Assembly: GCA_002254825.2 (NCBI GenBank)
Contig: NJEL02000056.1
Coordinates: 1-12,416 of the forward strand
Direction: 5' to 3'
Length of the DNA stretch: 12,416 nucleotides
DNA from: Methanosarcinales archaeon ex4572_44
GTDB taxonomy: Archaea; Halobacteriota; Methanosarcinia; Methanosarcinales; EX4572-44
The position numbers were made by a program, and so were the translations under genes. Positions 1-6,994 of this stretch are shown here, one piece after another. The notes under the pieces were generated by a model. It was not told the DNA's origin. It did not search any database and worked only from the letters and a program-made list of their open reading frames with translations. The stretch's first letter is position 1. Every line of letters starts with the position of its first letter.

Positions 1-303
1 TTTACAGGTGGGCGAGTGTCGGCAAAGGAACAACGAGAGCTGGGAGGTAATCCAGATGTTTGTTCTGTTTACAAATACTATTATATTCTATTTATGCTTG
101 ATGACTCTGAATTATTTGAAATGAGGTCAAAATGTATTAATGGAGAAATAATATGTGGGGAATGTAAAATGATTCTGTCAGAAAAGATAAATAAATATTT
201 GAGGCATCATCAAGAAAAAAGAGATAGAGCAAAAAAACTACTTGATAAATATACAATAACTGAACAGGTGGACTTGAAAGGCTTAATAGATAAAAGGAGG
301 TGA
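1..303 (+). CDS. trpS: Tryptophanyl-tRNA synthetase, C-terminal fragment (5' end outside window)
   Basis: The frame is open from base 1 and ends at TGA 301-303, giving the last 100 residues. TrpRS charges tRNA-Trp with tryptophan in the cytoplasm. The fragment starts FTGGRVSAKEQRELGGNPDV, followed by SVYKYYYILFMLDD, GEIICGECK and KINKYLRHHQEKRD. These match the end of archaeal/eukaryotic-type TrpRS, where the GGNPD segment, a C-G-E-C-K motif and a basic H-Q-E-(K/R)-R helix close the protein. A GTG occurs at position 16, but the homology runs straight through it from base 1, so that is not the start. The class I HIGH and KMSKS motifs lie upstream of the window. The gene converges on the RNA ligase gene 97 bases away. 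Confidence 0.9.
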   Translation, partial: FTGGRVSAKEQRELGGNPDVCSVYKYYYILFMLDDSELFEMRSKCINGEIICGECKMILSEKINKYLRHHQEKRDRAKKLLDKYTITEQVDLKGLIDKRR

Positions 304-304
304 T
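294..304 (+). promoter_or_regulatory. Near-perfect Shine-Dalgarno sequence without an obvious gene
   Basis: AAGGAGGTGAT at the trpS stop is an 11-base complement to the usual archaeal 16S rRNA 3' end. No ATG, GTG or TTG with a useful frame follows at normal spacing. GTG 300-302 would give only 16 codons, to TAG 348-350. The frame through 305-388 is open for 27 codons (SSEERERKNPKDRR...) but has no start. It may be the footprint of a lost gene or chance purine-rich codons at the end of trpS. The remaining bases to 400 show no gene. Confidence 0.3.
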
Positions 305-400
305 AGCTCGGAAGAAAGAGAACGCAAAAATCCTAAAGACAGACGAATAGGAAATCGCAGTAAAGCAGGATTCATCCAATTTGAGTGATGGCTGTTTCGT

Positions 401-1549
401 TTAACTGTGCGTGTGTCCGTGGAGTATTGATTCTGTTTTGTCTGTGGTTCGTTGGTTGATTTTCTGTATCTCTATTAGGTATTCGTCCTTGATTTTCACG
501 GGTTTGTTGAATGTTGCATCGATTCCGAGTGTGCGTAAGTGTTTTTTGAATTTTTCAGCTGTTTGAATGCTCTTCACTCGTATTTTAACATTTTCAACAA
601 GTCTTTCGCCACTTTGTACTTTTTTTATGCTTTGTATCATCGGTTTGAGGATGTTTTCTCCGAGTTGGGCAGAGCGTGCCTCTATCTCGGCGGGCCCTTC
701 TTTCCATTCTACTGATTGGAAAGCTTCTCTCATTACTCGTGAGTAAAAGAAGCTTCGGGCGTAGTCGTGGTAGTATGTGAATGCGTACTTGAGGTCATTG
801 CAGTTGCTCTGTGAACTTGTGTACTTTAGGGGTGGGTCTTGCATCTCTGGGTCTTTTATTACAACGCCCTCCCGTCCACTTGTTCCAAGCATTTGTATTA
901 TTTCTTTGATCTTCTTGCAGGCTACACCGAGTGGGTATATTCCGAATAGTTTGGTTGTTTGCATGCCGTATTTCTCTGCGTTTTCGCGTCTCTCGCGTAT
1001 TGTGAGTGGTTTGCCTGTTTTCTTTTCGCGTATGTCGAATAGGAAGAACTGGAGTGATTCGATTCCATAGGTTTCTTTTGGGACGTATGGGTTGTCAGGT
1101 CCAACCATTTCCCCACATAGTACCCATTCGGGGTGGTCTGTGAATATTTTCTCTGGCAGGAGGCTTTCTGCCTTTTCTGTGGTGTATGGGCAGATGTGTC
1201 CTCCTCTTGTGAGTGCAACGATTCTGTTGTTGATTGTGGCGACCCGTGTGTTGTATCCGTTCATCTTCTCCTCGACTGCAACGCGCTCTGTGGTGAAGTG
1301 TGATAGGAGTGCTGGTTGCAGCATCATGGCTCGGTGTATCTTCGGAAATCCCCACACCACTTCGTACTTTTCCCAGGGGAATATTGCGGTTCCACCCTCG
1401 ATCTGTGAGACGCTTCTATCCAGTATAAGGTGGCCTGCTGGTGTCCTGTGAAGCGTTCTTCTCTTGAAGAGTCCTGTTATTCGCTGTTCGTTTGTGTGTA
1501 ATAGCTCTGCAATCCGCTTTATGTCTACATCTTCAAGGTCTTCATTCAT
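401..1549 (-). CDS. ATP-dependent RNA ligase, Rnl3 family (Pab1020/MthRnl type)
   Basis: 382 residues, the usual size for the family. These enzymes adenylate themselves on lysine, transfer AMP to an RNA 5'-phosphate, then seal 3'-OH/5'-P ends; archaeal members can circularise RNA. Nucleotidyltransferase motifs appear in order: motif I EEKMNGYN with the predicted adenylated Lys95, an acidic residue in CGEMVG (Glu147), motif III QFFLFDIR (167-174), motif IV EGVVIKDPE (227-235), and motif V around LKYTSSQSNCNDLKYAF (241-257). The K-x-N-G form of motif I, rather than K-x-D-G, is common in this archaeal family. The N-terminal ~85 residues and the helical/basic C-terminus fit the extra domains of Rnl3. 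ATG 1549-1547 overlaps the TGA of the upstream CBS gene (ATGA), so translation is probably coupled. The coding strand is clearly A+C rich. Confidence 0.9.
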   Translation of the reverse strand: MNEDLEDVDIKRIAELLHTNEQRITGLFKRRTLHRTPAGHLILDRSVSQIEGGTAIFPWEKYEVVWGFPKIHRAMMLQPALLSHFTTERVAVEEKMNGYNTRVATINNRIVALTRGGHICPYTTEKAESLLPEKIFTDHPEWVLCGEMVGPDNPYVPKETYGIESLQFFLFDIREKKTGKPLTIRERRENAEKYGMQTTKLFGIYPLGVACKKIKEIIQMLGTSGREGVVIKDPEMQDPPLKYTSSQSNCNDLKYAFTYYHDYARSFFYSRVMREAFQSVEWKEGPAEIEARSAQLGENILKPMIQSIKKVQSGERLVENVKIRVKSIQTAEKFKKHLRTLGIDATFNKPVKIKDEYLIEIQKINQRTTDKTESILHGHTHS

Positions 1550-2331
1550 TGTCTCTTGGCAAGTACTCGTATTATGCTCCTTTGTGTGATGATTCCAGCA
1601 AGTTCATCGTTTCCGTTTAGGATAGGTATCCCTCCAATATCTTCTTTGAGCATGGTTCTAACTACATCACCTATTGGTGTGTCAACATTCACTGTTGTGA
1701 CCTGTCTCTTCATTATGTCTTCAACCAGCAGTTTCTTTATTCGGTTCTCCTGCTGGTGGCTTGGTACTAGGTCTCTGAAGGCTCGCATGGCTTTTGCTAT
1801 GTCCTGTTCTGTTACGATTCCAACGAGTCTATCTTCTTCCACTACGGGGAGTCTTCCGATGTTCTCATCGAGCATCAGCCTTCGTGCATGGGATACTCTC
1901 TCCGTGGGATGTATTGTTATCAGATCCGCTATCATTGAATCTCCCACACTCTCTTCAAGGTTGATTGCATTTTTCAGGATTTCTCTTGGTGTTATCCATC
2001 CGAGAAGCTCGTTTCCGTCCATCACAATGAGCACACCGCCTGTTCGATCGACGAGAGTGATCGCTTCTTCAGACTTCAGGTCAGGGAAGACTTTTGTGAA
2101 GTTGTCGGTTGTTGCACTTGCAACGTGCAGGGATGATGCTGGCATGCCTGCACTCTTCCGTGATCCAAGACTTCGCAGTATAGTTCTTATGGTGACAACC
2201 CCGTTGATATCGCCATTGTGCATTACCAACAGCCTTTGAACACCGTTTTTCTCCATCACGTCCATGGCATGAGAGAGCGTCTCTCCCTTATCGAGGAACA
2301 TCGGTTCTGCCATAATATCTCTTATCTGCAT
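1546..2331 (-). CDS. Four-CBS-domain protein (third of three in the operon)
   Basis: 261 residues made almost entirely of CBS motifs, with no attached enzymatic domain. Repeats lie at about 1-57 (IRDIMAEPMFLDKGETL...LLVMHNGDINGVVTIRTIL), 64-125 (degenerate, ending GNELLGWITPREIL), 128-186 (MIADLITIHPTERVSHA...RLVGIVTEQDIAKAM) and 203-260 (VEDIMKRQVTTV...ELAGIITQRSIIRVL). CBS pairs form Bateman modules that typically bind AMP, ATP, SAM or other adenosyl ligands and act as sensors or oligomerisation units. The ligand here cannot be read from the sequence. The gene starts 3 bases after the preceding CBS gene stops and overlaps the RNA ligase start by 4 bases, so it sits mid-operon and is translationally linked to the ligase. 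Confidence 0.9.
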   Translation of the reverse strand: MQIRDIMAEPMFLDKGETLSHAMDVMEKNGVQRLLVMHNGDINGVVTIRTILRSLGSRKSAGMPASSLHVASATTDNFTKVFPDLKSEEAITLVDRTGGVLIVMDGNELLGWITPREILKNAINLEESVGDSMIADLITIHPTERVSHARRLMLDENIGRLPVVEEDRLVGIVTEQDIAKAMRAFRDLVPSHQQENRIKKLLVEDIMKRQVTTVNVDTPIGDVVRTMLKEDIGGIPILNGNDELAGIITQRSIIRVLAKRQ

Positions 2332-2334
2332 ACT

Positions 2335-3195
2335 TTATACCTTCATAGTATCTTTTTTCACGATTTCGTTTAAAATATTGTTGGATTCTACAATACCTAT
2401 CAAGATATCATCAAAAACCAGCAATGATTTGGTCTTTGTAGATATCATTAATTTTGCAGCATCTACTGCCAGCGTATCACTTGTGATCGTTCTCTCAAGT
2501 GGCAACATTATGTCCTCTGCCACCAGTGGAACCTCGCGAACGTACCTGTATTTCCTAACACCCCCTGCGGTGTCTTTTCGTGCCATTTTAACCTCTTTCT
2601 CGGGCGAATCGCCGTGGAAGAAGTCTGCAAAGACGATACTGTCGGGTGAGACCAATCCGATCGGATCTCCTTCGTCTATCACAACCACTGTGCTGACCAT
2701 ATTCTCTTCCATTTCGTATAGCACATGGTCGATGGTGTGATGTCTATTGACGGTCACTATGTAGGTCTCCATGATATCACCAACCTTCGTATCGTACGTC
2801 TTATCTGAGTAATACCTGATAAGATCCTGTTTTGTGACAATTCCGACCAATTTCTCTCTCCCGTTCTCTTCTTTTACCACTGGCATGCCACTGATACTGT
2901 TCTCAAGCATCATTTCTGCGGCTTGTGCTGCACTTGCTTCGTGAAGAATGGTGAGTGGTTTTTCTGTCATGACAATCTCCACTGGGATGTCATCGATCGG
3001 ACGGCGGCGCCAGATCGGCTCGGCTTGGCTTATCCGTTTTGCAAAATCTCCCTTTGTGACAATCCCGATCGGTTCATCGTCTTCGATCACTATTAGCCGC
3101 CCTATGCCATGCTTAAGCATGAGGTTTCTTGCCCTTGCTATCGTCTCCTGTGGGGTTACGACGTAGACCTCTGTGTTCATGCATTCTTTTATCAT
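2335..3195 (-). CDS. Four-CBS-domain protein (second of three in the operon)
   Basis: 286 residues with four CBS motifs at about 1-58 (IKECMNTEVYVVTPQETIA...EPIGIVTKGDFAKRI), 70-131 (EIVMTEKPLTILHEA...KLVGIVTKQDLIRYY), 136-195 (VGDIMETYIVTV...DPIGLVSPDSIVF) and 225-281 (AEDIMLPLERTITSD...ILIGIVESNNILNEI). A linker of ~25 residues separates motifs 3 and 4. No DNA-binding, channel or enzymatic domain is attached, so a soluble ligand-sensing role is likely, partner unknown. ATG 3195-3193 is preceded by a purine-rich GGATGGGAAGAT stretch that can serve as ribosome binding site. It lies 25 bases after the first CBS gene and 3 bases before the third, on the same strand. Confidence 0.9.
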   Translation of the reverse strand: MIKECMNTEVYVVTPQETIARARNLMLKHGIGRLIVIEDDEPIGIVTKGDFAKRISQAEPIWRRRPIDDIPVEIVMTEKPLTILHEASAAQAAEMMLENSISGMPVVKEENGREKLVGIVTKQDLIRYYSDKTYDTKVGDIMETYIVTVNRHHTIDHVLYEMEENMVSTVVVIDEGDPIGLVSPDSIVFADFFHGDSPEKEVKMARKDTAGGVRKYRYVREVPLVAEDIMLPLERTITSDTLAVDAAKLMISTKTKSLLVFDDILIGIVESNNILNEIVKKDTMKV

Positions 3196-3220
3196 ATCTT
3201 CCCATCCTGAAAGAAACAGG

Positions 3221-4150
3221 TTATATTAAAGACTTTATGAAATCTCTCTCTGTGATGATCCCAACAAGTGTTTCTCCGTCAACCACTGGGAGTGATCCGA
3301 TTTTGTGTTCGATCATCAGATCGGCAGCCTCGCCAAGATCCATAGCAGGGGTGGCGGTCACAACTTCTTTTCCTATCAATTCCTTTGCGTGTACGTGCAG
3401 AGCCTCTTCGGCATCACTGCTCACAAGTTTGTTGAAGATCTCGCCGTTCGCGAGGTATCGTAGGACGTCAGATGCTGTGATCAATCCGAACAGCACTCCA
3501 TCTCTTATAATAGGAAAACGGCGGAATCCATGGGTTATCATGCTGTTTGTGACCTCACCGATGGGTAGATCAGGGGCTATGCTAACAACCTCCTTGCTCA
3601 TCCAGTCCTCCACGATTTTACCTGTCGTAACGCCGCCGAGCAGCCATACAAAATCCTGTTCAGATATGACGGCTTTGACCCGTTCATCATCGTCGACGAT
3701 AGGAACGCCACCGATTTTCTTCTCGATCATGGTATGTAGAGCGTCTTTGAGCGAGCTCTTCTCGCTGAGGGAGATCACGTTCTCTTCCATGATCTCTCTC
3801 ACGCTCTCATTCACCGCTGAAAGCAGGTTTCCATGAAATCGGTGCTCTAGCAGGTTGTGGCGCAGACCACCACCCATGAAATCAGCGATGTCGAGGCTTG
3901 TTACGATTCCCTGGAGACGGTGTGTGCCTGCGTCTGCTATCGGTAGTCGCCTGATGTTGTAGTCACGCATCGTTCTGGCAGCACCCATAATGGTAGTGGT
4001 GGGCGGAACCATCACAACCTCTTGCGAGGCAATGGTCATCACATCTCCTTTACGATCTGATATTCGCGACTTAAAATCGAGCGATCCAAGATCCCTATAC
4101 GCATCTCCGCTTCTATGCATCGGAAAGTTTTGATCGTTTAAAACCATCAT
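3221..4150 (-). CDS. Four-CBS-domain protein (first gene of the CBS-RNA ligase operon)
   Basis: 309 residues from the start chosen here. Four CBS motifs run from about GDVMTIASQEVVMVPP...LQGIVTSLDIADFM, through REIMEENVISLSEKS...VKAVISEQDFVWLL and EDWMSKEVVSIAPDL...LFGLITASDVLRYL, to GKEVVTATPAMDLGE...LVGIITERDFIKSL. A ~35-residue non-CBS leader (MHRSGDAYRDLG...) precedes them. The frame is open to ATG 4192, but paired ATG codons at 4150 and 4147 follow a GGGGTGAT ribosome-binding-like sequence, and a start at 4192 would run 18 bases into scpA. I therefore prefer 4150 or 4147. The gene is divergent from scpA with a 24-base gap. Function beyond ligand sensing is unknown. Confidence 0.85.
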   Translation of the reverse strand: MMVLNDQNFPMHRSGDAYRDLGSLDFKSRISDRKGDVMTIASQEVVMVPPTTTIMGAARTMRDYNIRRLPIADAGTHRLQGIVTSLDIADFMGGGLRHNLLEHRFHGNLLSAVNESVREIMEENVISLSEKSSLKDALHTMIEKKIGGVPIVDDDERVKAVISEQDFVWLLGGVTTGKIVEDWMSKEVVSIAPDLPIGEVTNSMITHGFRRFPIIRDGVLFGLITASDVLRYLANGEIFNKLVSSDAEEALHVHAKELIGKEVVTATPAMDLGEAADLMIEHKIGSLPVVDGETLVGIITERDFIKSLI

Positions 4151-4174
4151 ATCACCCCTGACCAAGCACCACTG

Positions 4175-4915
4175 GTGCCAGATGACAAACATACGATCTT
4201 ACGGCAAAAGAAGGTTTGCTTAATTAAAAAATTTAAACAGACCACCGAGATCCTTGTGAACATGGCAAAGAAGAACGAGATAGACCCCTGGAACATCGAC
4301 ATCGTCGAAGTAACCGACAAATTCCTGAACAGAATCGAAGAACTCGAACGGCTCGACCTCAGAATATCAGGCAGAACACTCTTCTACGCTTCAGTACTCC
4401 TCCGAATGAAATCCAACACCCTACTCGAACCAGAACCCGACACCGAGAACGAATACGACGAACCACTCGACTACACAGAATACACCGACACGCCAATCCC
4501 CCCACCACCCCTACGCCGCAGAACACTCAGACCTGCAACTCTAAAAGACCTAATAACAGAACTCAAAAAAGCAGAAAAAGTAGAAAAACGACGCATACAC
4601 CGCATAAAACAACAAACACCCAGCGAAAGAACAAAACAGACTCTACAAGCAAGAAACAAAAGCGTAATGGAACTGGCACACGAAGAAGACATCGAAAAAA
4701 GAATAATAGAACTGAACAAAAAACTATATGAAGTATTCAAAACCAAAGACCGAATCAAATTCACCGAAATAACACCAGAGGACAACAACGATAGAATGAT
4801 GACATTCCTCGCACTGCTCTTCATCGCAGGACGAAAAAAGATACGACTCGAACAAGACAAGCTATTCGAAGAGATCACGATCTGCAAGCAAGACCAAAAA
4901 GGTGTGACGAGTTGA
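4175..4915 (+). CDS. scpA: Segregation and condensation protein A (kleisin subunit ScpA)
   Basis: 246 residues, in the family range. ScpA is the kleisin that bridges SMC heads and binds a ScpB dimer, organising and segregating chromosomes. The N-terminal signature TEILVNMAKKNEIDPWNIDIV (24-44) with VTDKFLNRIEELERLDLRISGRTL is the kleisin region that contacts SMC. A charged, proline-rich linker follows (EPEPDTENEYDEP...PIPPPPLRRR, ~85-117). The C-terminal winged helix lies at about 190-240 (FTEITPEDNNDRMMTFLALLFI). The start is uncertain: ATG 4175 has a weak GGTG upstream, and residues 1-22 are not family-like. In-frame GTG 4256 and ATG 4262 lie downstream but would cut the conserved TEILV. 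The TGA stop overlaps the TTG start of scpB. The 3' two-thirds is strongly A+C rich. Confidence 0.88.
   Translation: MPDDKHTILRQKKVCLIKKFKQTTEILVNMAKKNEIDPWNIDIVEVTDKFLNRIEELERLDLRISGRTLFYASVLLRMKSNTLLEPEPDTENEYDEPLDYTEYTDTPIPPPPLRRRTLRPATLKDLITELKKAEKVEKRRIHRIKQQTPSERTKQTLQARNKSVMELAHEEDIEKRIIELNKKLYEVFKTKDRIKFTEITPEDNNDRMMTFLALLFIAGRKKIRLEQDKLFEEITICKQDQKGVTS
4221..4238 (-). promoter_or_regulatory. Candidate TATA element for the CBS-RNA ligase operon
   Basis: The plus strand reads TAATTAAAAAATTTAAAC, nearly all A/T within GC-richer surroundings; the minus strand reads TTTAAATTTTTTAATTA, resembling an archaeal TATA box. Initiation ~25 bases away would leave a 45-50 base leader before ATG 4150. 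The element lies inside the predicted first 25 codons of scpA. It could instead drive scpA from a later start, because ~26 bases downstream lies an in-frame GTG at 4256. Confidence 0.35.
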
Positions 4916-6018
4916 GAGACGAAGAACTGATCGAAGCCGCCCTCTTCGTAGCAGGAGAACCCGTAAGCGAAAAAAAACTTAAAAAAATCATTGGAAGCCT
5001 CGTTAAAACACAACGCGCAATAGAACACCTCATATACGAATACCGAGAACGCGAAACCGCACTCGAAATAATAGAACTTGACAAAAAATACGTGATGCAA
5101 CTAAAACCAGAATACTCAAAAGCCGTGGAAAAAATAGCCCCACGAGAAATCTCAGCACCCGCGCTGAGAACTCTCGCAATAATAGCCTACCACCAACCAA
5201 TCACCCAAAGAGAACTGGTAAAAATTAGAGGAAACACAATTTACGACCATATACCAGAACTAAAAGAAAAAAACCTGATAAAAACAGAACCACAAGGCAG
5301 AACCCAAATAATCACAACAGGCACAAACTTCCCACAATACTTCAACCTAACAACGAACGACCCCCAAAAAATACGAGAAAAAATGATCGAACTAACAAAA
5401 ACAGACCAAAACAACCAAGCAAACCACCCACACCGCAAAAAACCACAGATCCTCACAACACCCATGTACGAAAGCCTACTCAAACACTGCGGCATACAAA
5501 ATTTCAAAGTCACAAAAACACTATACACCCAACCAGAAACAACAGAAGAACTGAAAACCGCAAAAATAGTAATTCTAAACCATGGATACGGAAAAAGACT
5601 CAAAAACCACTACACAGGAAAAATCATCGAAGTAAACGGCGCAACATTTGAAGACCTCATAAACTCAATGGAAAAACTCAAAGAAATCGGCAACAAAGAA
5701 AGAATAAACGAAAAAATAACCGCGATAAAAGAAATGAAAAAAGACTGGACCGAAAAAACACTCACAATCACAACACCAGTCACACCACAAACAGAAATGG
5801 CCACAAAGATAGCAAGAGAACTGCGACTTCCAATCTCAACCCACGGCAAAAAAATAGCACCCGACCACAACAACACCAAAAACGCCGAAATAATCATACC
5901 AACACACCAAAAAGGAATCGACATCATAGAACGAATAAACACCCGATACAAAAACATCACAAACCAGATAAAAAAGATAGAAAAAGAAAATATGGCAAAA
6001 AAGAGATCAGAAAAATGA
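4912..6018 (+). CDS. scpB: ScpB with a long C-terminal extension
   Basis: 368 residues, about twice the usual ScpB (~170-200). Residues 1-150 are the two winged helices that dimerise and clamp ScpA: LIEAALFVAGEPVSEKKL (6-23), LEIIELDKKYVMQLKPEY (51-68), then PALRTLAIIAYHQPITQREL (83-102), IRGNTIYDHIPELKEKNLI and FPQYFNLT. From ~165 to 368 is a region I do not recognise: a basic spacer (ANHPHRKKPQ), then an apparent alpha/beta part with strands AKIVILNHGYG (217-227), TLTITTPV (283-290) and AEIIIPT (325-331), and a lysine-rich tail. The start is TTG 4912-4914, overlapping the scpA TGA, with GGTGTGA upstream. The coding strand is ~50% A, with G near 10% in the second half. It could be a genuine fusion with a new domain or a lineage-specific tail. 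Confidence 0.87.
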   Translation: MRDEELIEAALFVAGEPVSEKKLKKIIGSLVKTQRAIEHLIYEYRERETALEIIELDKKYVMQLKPEYSKAVEKIAPREISAPALRTLAIIAYHQPITQRELVKIRGNTIYDHIPELKEKNLIKTEPQGRTQIITTGTNFPQYFNLTTNDPQKIREKMIELTKTDQNNQANHPHRKKPQILTTPMYESLLKHCGIQNFKVTKTLYTQPETTEELKTAKIVILNHGYGKRLKNHYTGKIIEVNGATFEDLINSMEKLKEIGNKERINEKITAIKEMKKDWTEKTLTITTPVTPQTEMATKIARELRLPISTHGKKIAPDHNNTKNAEIIIPTHQKGIDIIERINTRYKNITNQIKKIEKENMAKKRSEK

Positions 6019-6039
6019 ACTAACTGAAGGCATAATAAA

Positions 6040-6120
6040 GTGGCGATGAAATCTTAATATTCCACAATATTTTATAAATAAATATAATTATTCTATATTA
6101 AAATTTTTCGAAAGATTTTT
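6040..6120 (+). terminator. Very AT-rich spacer with T-runs, possible scpAB terminator
   Basis: After the scpB stop the sequence becomes almost pure A/T (about 6050-6120) and contains two T5 runs (6104-6108 and 6116-6120) around the palindrome TTTCGAAA (6106-6113). Archaeal termination commonly uses oligo-T tracts, so this is a plausible end for scpAB. The stretch also marks where the truncated gene that follows loses its 5' end. Confidence 0.3.
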
Positions 6121-6464
6121 ATTCTGTCTCAGTTCACATAGAGATATCAGAGTCAAAGGATGGCCAGGTTGTCGCAAGCATCACGGGTGTACCGATGGAA
6201 TTTGAATTGGATGCGAAGAAGACCGTCAAGCTCTTCTGGGACACGCAGGGGAAATCCGAAGGTGTTTACACCGCGGTTGTCAGTGTCATGCCTTCGAGCG
6301 GCGGGAAGGACGTGAGAGTCAAGACTGCAAGTTTTCCTGCCGTTGCCGTCGAGTTGGGCAAAACCAAGGGCTTACAGAGTACATACATCGCAATTGCGGG
6401 TGTTGCATTGGTTGTAGTGGTTGCACTGGTATTTTTATTATTCAAACGAAAGAAGACGGAATAA
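6102..6464 (+). pseudogene. Truncated surface protein: beta-sandwich end plus C-terminal membrane anchor
   Basis: The frame is open from just after TAA 6099-6101 to TAA 6462-6464, about 120 codons. The only in-frame ATG is at 6195, and the text before it already reads as protein: VSVHIEISESKDGQVVASIT. It continues with FELDAKKTVKLFWDTQGKSE and GVYTAVVSVMPSS, the alternating pattern of a beta-sandwich similar to NEW3/CARDB-type extracellular modules. It ends with one transmembrane segment (IAIAGVALVVVVALVFLLF) and a KRKKTE tail, typical of archaeal C-terminally anchored exported proteins. No signal peptide, ribosome binding site or upstream module is present, so I read it as the 3' remnant of a larger gene. 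Translation from ATG 6195 would give 89 residues without export signal. Confidence 0.6.
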
Positions 6465-6538
6465 AATCCACAGAAAGCCATAGGGATCACAGAAAGTTAT
6501 TCAAAAAATATCATTCATAACTGTTTTGAAGAAGTGAT

Positions 6539-6551
6539 GGATATAAAAAAT
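6539..6551 (+). promoter_or_regulatory. TATA box for the lipoprotein gene, probably leaderless mRNA
   Basis: GGATATAAAAAAT lies with its centre about 27 bases before ATG 6572, the usual archaeal TATA-to-start-site distance. Between it and the ATG there is only A/T-rich sequence and no Shine-Dalgarno match. Transcription would therefore begin at or next to the ATG. Confidence 0.5.
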
Positions 6552-6571
6552 TATAAAATTTATAATAACTA

Positions 6572-6994
6572 ATGAAGTATATTTATTATCTCTTTGCAGC
6601 GGTGGCACTGCTGGCCACCTCACTTTGTGGTTGCATGGAGAGTGTGCCAGATCCGATGGAGACAACCACCGAGGTCTTGCCCATGTTCATACGCGTAACG
6701 GATGAACAGATCGGAGTGCACATAGCCGATGAATCACAGAAGGAATTCAATTTTGGAAGTACGTTGCCAGGAACTGCGGTCATAAAGACGATGAAGATCA
6801 CAAGAGGAGATCAACCCCCTGCAGTGGTCAGCATTTCTGTAAACGGAAGCATTGCGTCGTGGTTAGAACTGAGTGAGAACAATTTTCTGCTCGATGACCA
6901 AAAGCAGATCGAGGTTACAGTAAATGTTCCAACAGATGCATCGGAAGGGACTTACACGGGCAGTCTTATGATAACCTACAAACAAGAACGATAG
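6572..6994 (+). CDS. Small archaeal lipoprotein with a beta-sandwich domain
   Basis: 140 residues. The N-terminus is a lipoprotein signal: MKYIYYLFAAVALLATS, then LCGC, a lipobox that places the lipidated cysteine at residue 21. The protein should be anchored on the outer face of the membrane. After a Thr/Pro spacer comes a single domain rich in beta strands (FNFGSTLPGTAVIKTMKITR, VVSISVNGSIASWLELSE, QIEVTVNVPTDASEGTYTGS), resembling the terminal strands of NEW3/CARDB-like modules. The DASEGTYTGSLMI stretch parallels KSEGVYTAVVSV in the truncated gene upstream, so the two may share ancestry. The ATG is the first possible start and follows a well-placed TATA box. No enzymatic residues are evident and the specific role is unknown. 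Its last 19 bases overlap an antisense NfeD-like remnant. Confidence 0.75.
   Translation: MKYIYYLFAAVALLATSLCGCMESVPDPMETTTEVLPMFIRVTDEQIGVHIADESQKEFNFGSTLPGTAVIKTMKITRGDQPPAVVSISVNGSIASWLELSENNFLLDDQKQIEVTVNVPTDASEGTYTGSLMITYKQER

Noticed and set aside
1556..2239. Plus-strand open frame of 227 codons opposite the third CBS gene, with similar ones at 2378-2740 and 3129-3836
   Set aside because: These mirror strong CBS-coding sequence on the minus strand and give Ser/Ile/Thr-rich translations with no family pattern.
4471..5100. Long minus-strand open frame (209 codons) opposite scpA/scpB, with further ones at 5241-5603 and 5610-5960
   Set aside because: The A+C-rich coding strand removes stop codons from its complement. 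The translations are Phe/Ser/Val-rich without motifs, and scpA/scpB on the plus strand are clear homologues.
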